A stretch of 64,000 nucleotides of DNA from Flavobacteriaceae bacterium (GTDB lineage: Bacteria > Bacteroidota > Bacteroidia > Flavobacteriales > Flavobacteriaceae). Location: NCBI GenBank assembly GCA_018699935.1, contig JABISF010000036.1, positions 22,973 through 86,972 of the forward strand. Direction: 5' to 3'. Below, one piece after another: positions 63,124-64,000 of this stretch. Positions within the stretch are counted from its first letter, which is position 1, and every line of letters begins with the position of its first letter. The translations under genes were made by a program, and so were the position numbers. A model generated the notes under the pieces. That model saw nothing but the letters and a program-made list of their open reading frames with translations, was not told the DNA's origin and did not search any database.

Positions 63124-63829
63124 AAAAAGCACTGCTAACCATAAATCATGAAAGATTTTGCAAAAGGCAAAATAAATAAAAAGGAAGAATCTAGAAGAAA
63201 TTCGTAAATAGCCCCAGGATATTTTTGCTTCTAACTTTGAATGCAAATCAAAAATCGCTCTAATACAATAAAAATAATCTTTGATAAGGAAAAGGGGATT
63301 CGATGACTTAATTTTTGACAAGGTGCAAAAACGACTCGTATTTGATAGGCGTTTAAAAAAGGTTTTATATAAATAGCTGTTTATCTGTTATTTACATGTT
63401 AGAAATAAGTGTGCATTACAACTAAAAGCCATAAAAAAAGTGTGAAAAGAGGGGTAAAAAAAGCATTTTAAAATGATTCATTCACCTTTTTAAAGGTCAT
63501 TTTGAAAGACAAAAAAAATTAGACTGCCGAGGGGGATGAATAAGGTCGATAAGAGTAAAAATATATTCCACTCTAAATAGAAAAAACTGCAAATAAAATT
63601 GAAAATAAGGGGAAGGCAAATGCGTTATTGGTGTGCAAAATGAAATCAAAACGAGGATTACAGAAAGAAGTTTAAAAAAGGCTAAAAATAAGACAAAAGA
63701 ACTGAAAATTGATTCAAAAAAGGAGGAGATACATGCAATAAATAATTTTATACAGGTAAAATTAAAACGAAAATAAAAGGCTATCCTTTTTTTCTATACT
63801 TTTATAATAATTAAAGTAAATAATATAGA

Positions 63830-64000
63830 ATGAAAAAAGGAAGTCATCCGAAACGGTTCGATAATATCCCACAATACATGCTAGAAAGCATGGGAAGGAA
63901 GGAAAGGGAGAATATAACCACCTATCGCGCTTATATGAATCTGATTGAAAAGTGGATTTCTGAAATTTACTTTCTGAAAGAGGATATTAAAGAAATTGAA
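63830..64000 (+). CDS. Partial hypothetical protein running off the right edge
   Basis: Open frame ATG 63830 to the window end: MKKGSHPKRFDNIPQYMLESMGRKERENITTYRAYMNLIEKWISEIYFLKEDIKEIE (57 codons). Confidence 0.45.
   Translation, partial: MKKGSHPKRFDNIPQYMLESMGRKERENITTYRAYMNLIEKWISEIYFLKEDIKEIE

Noticed and set aside
63109-63321. 70-aa minus ORF at the right edge
   Set aside because: Low-complexity Phe/Ile/Ser-rich reading of an AT-rich region; overlaps the end of the 62404..63123 gene; no support.

Overview
This 64 kb window is chromosomal DNA from a member of the Bacteroidota, most likely a flavobacterium. The evidence is family-level recognition of the ORF translations, TAnnTTTG-type promoter boxes, TonB receptors, and locus order such as accC-accB-fabH-rpmF-yceD and ileS-dksA-lspA. 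Most of it is well-packed core metabolism: atpDC, recX, panCD, radA, gdhA, recO, ileS, lspA, uvrC, pgi, recJ, rsmI, tdk, alr, asd, accBC, fabH, rpmF, pdxA and ribE. Accessory material includes a left-edge cluster of small secreted or hypothetical proteins with an interrupted TPR gene, three TonB-dependent receptors, and carbohydrate-active genes (sialate O-acetylesterase, GH20-like, sulfatase, and a GH109-like/GHMP kinase/nucleotidyltransferase operon). The right edge is AT-rich and almost ORF-free. The strongest candidate for something undescribed is the leader at about 57561-57745. It has a promoter-like box, a 12-nt match to the expected 16S rRNA anti-Shine-Dalgarno tail, a 20-codon micro-ORF, and an intrinsic terminator ending 7 nt before the start codon of an isopenicillin-N-synthase-like oxygenase. 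Also notable are a 14-bp perfect terminator-like hairpin plus T8 inside recO, non-canonical starts (AUA, and CUG or AUU) inferred in the dksA-lspA interval, and -7 promoter boxes 3-5 nt from several start codons, which imply leaderless mRNAs. No tRNA, rRNA, CRISPR array or transposase was recognised. All family assignments come from reading the protein sequences; no database search was run.
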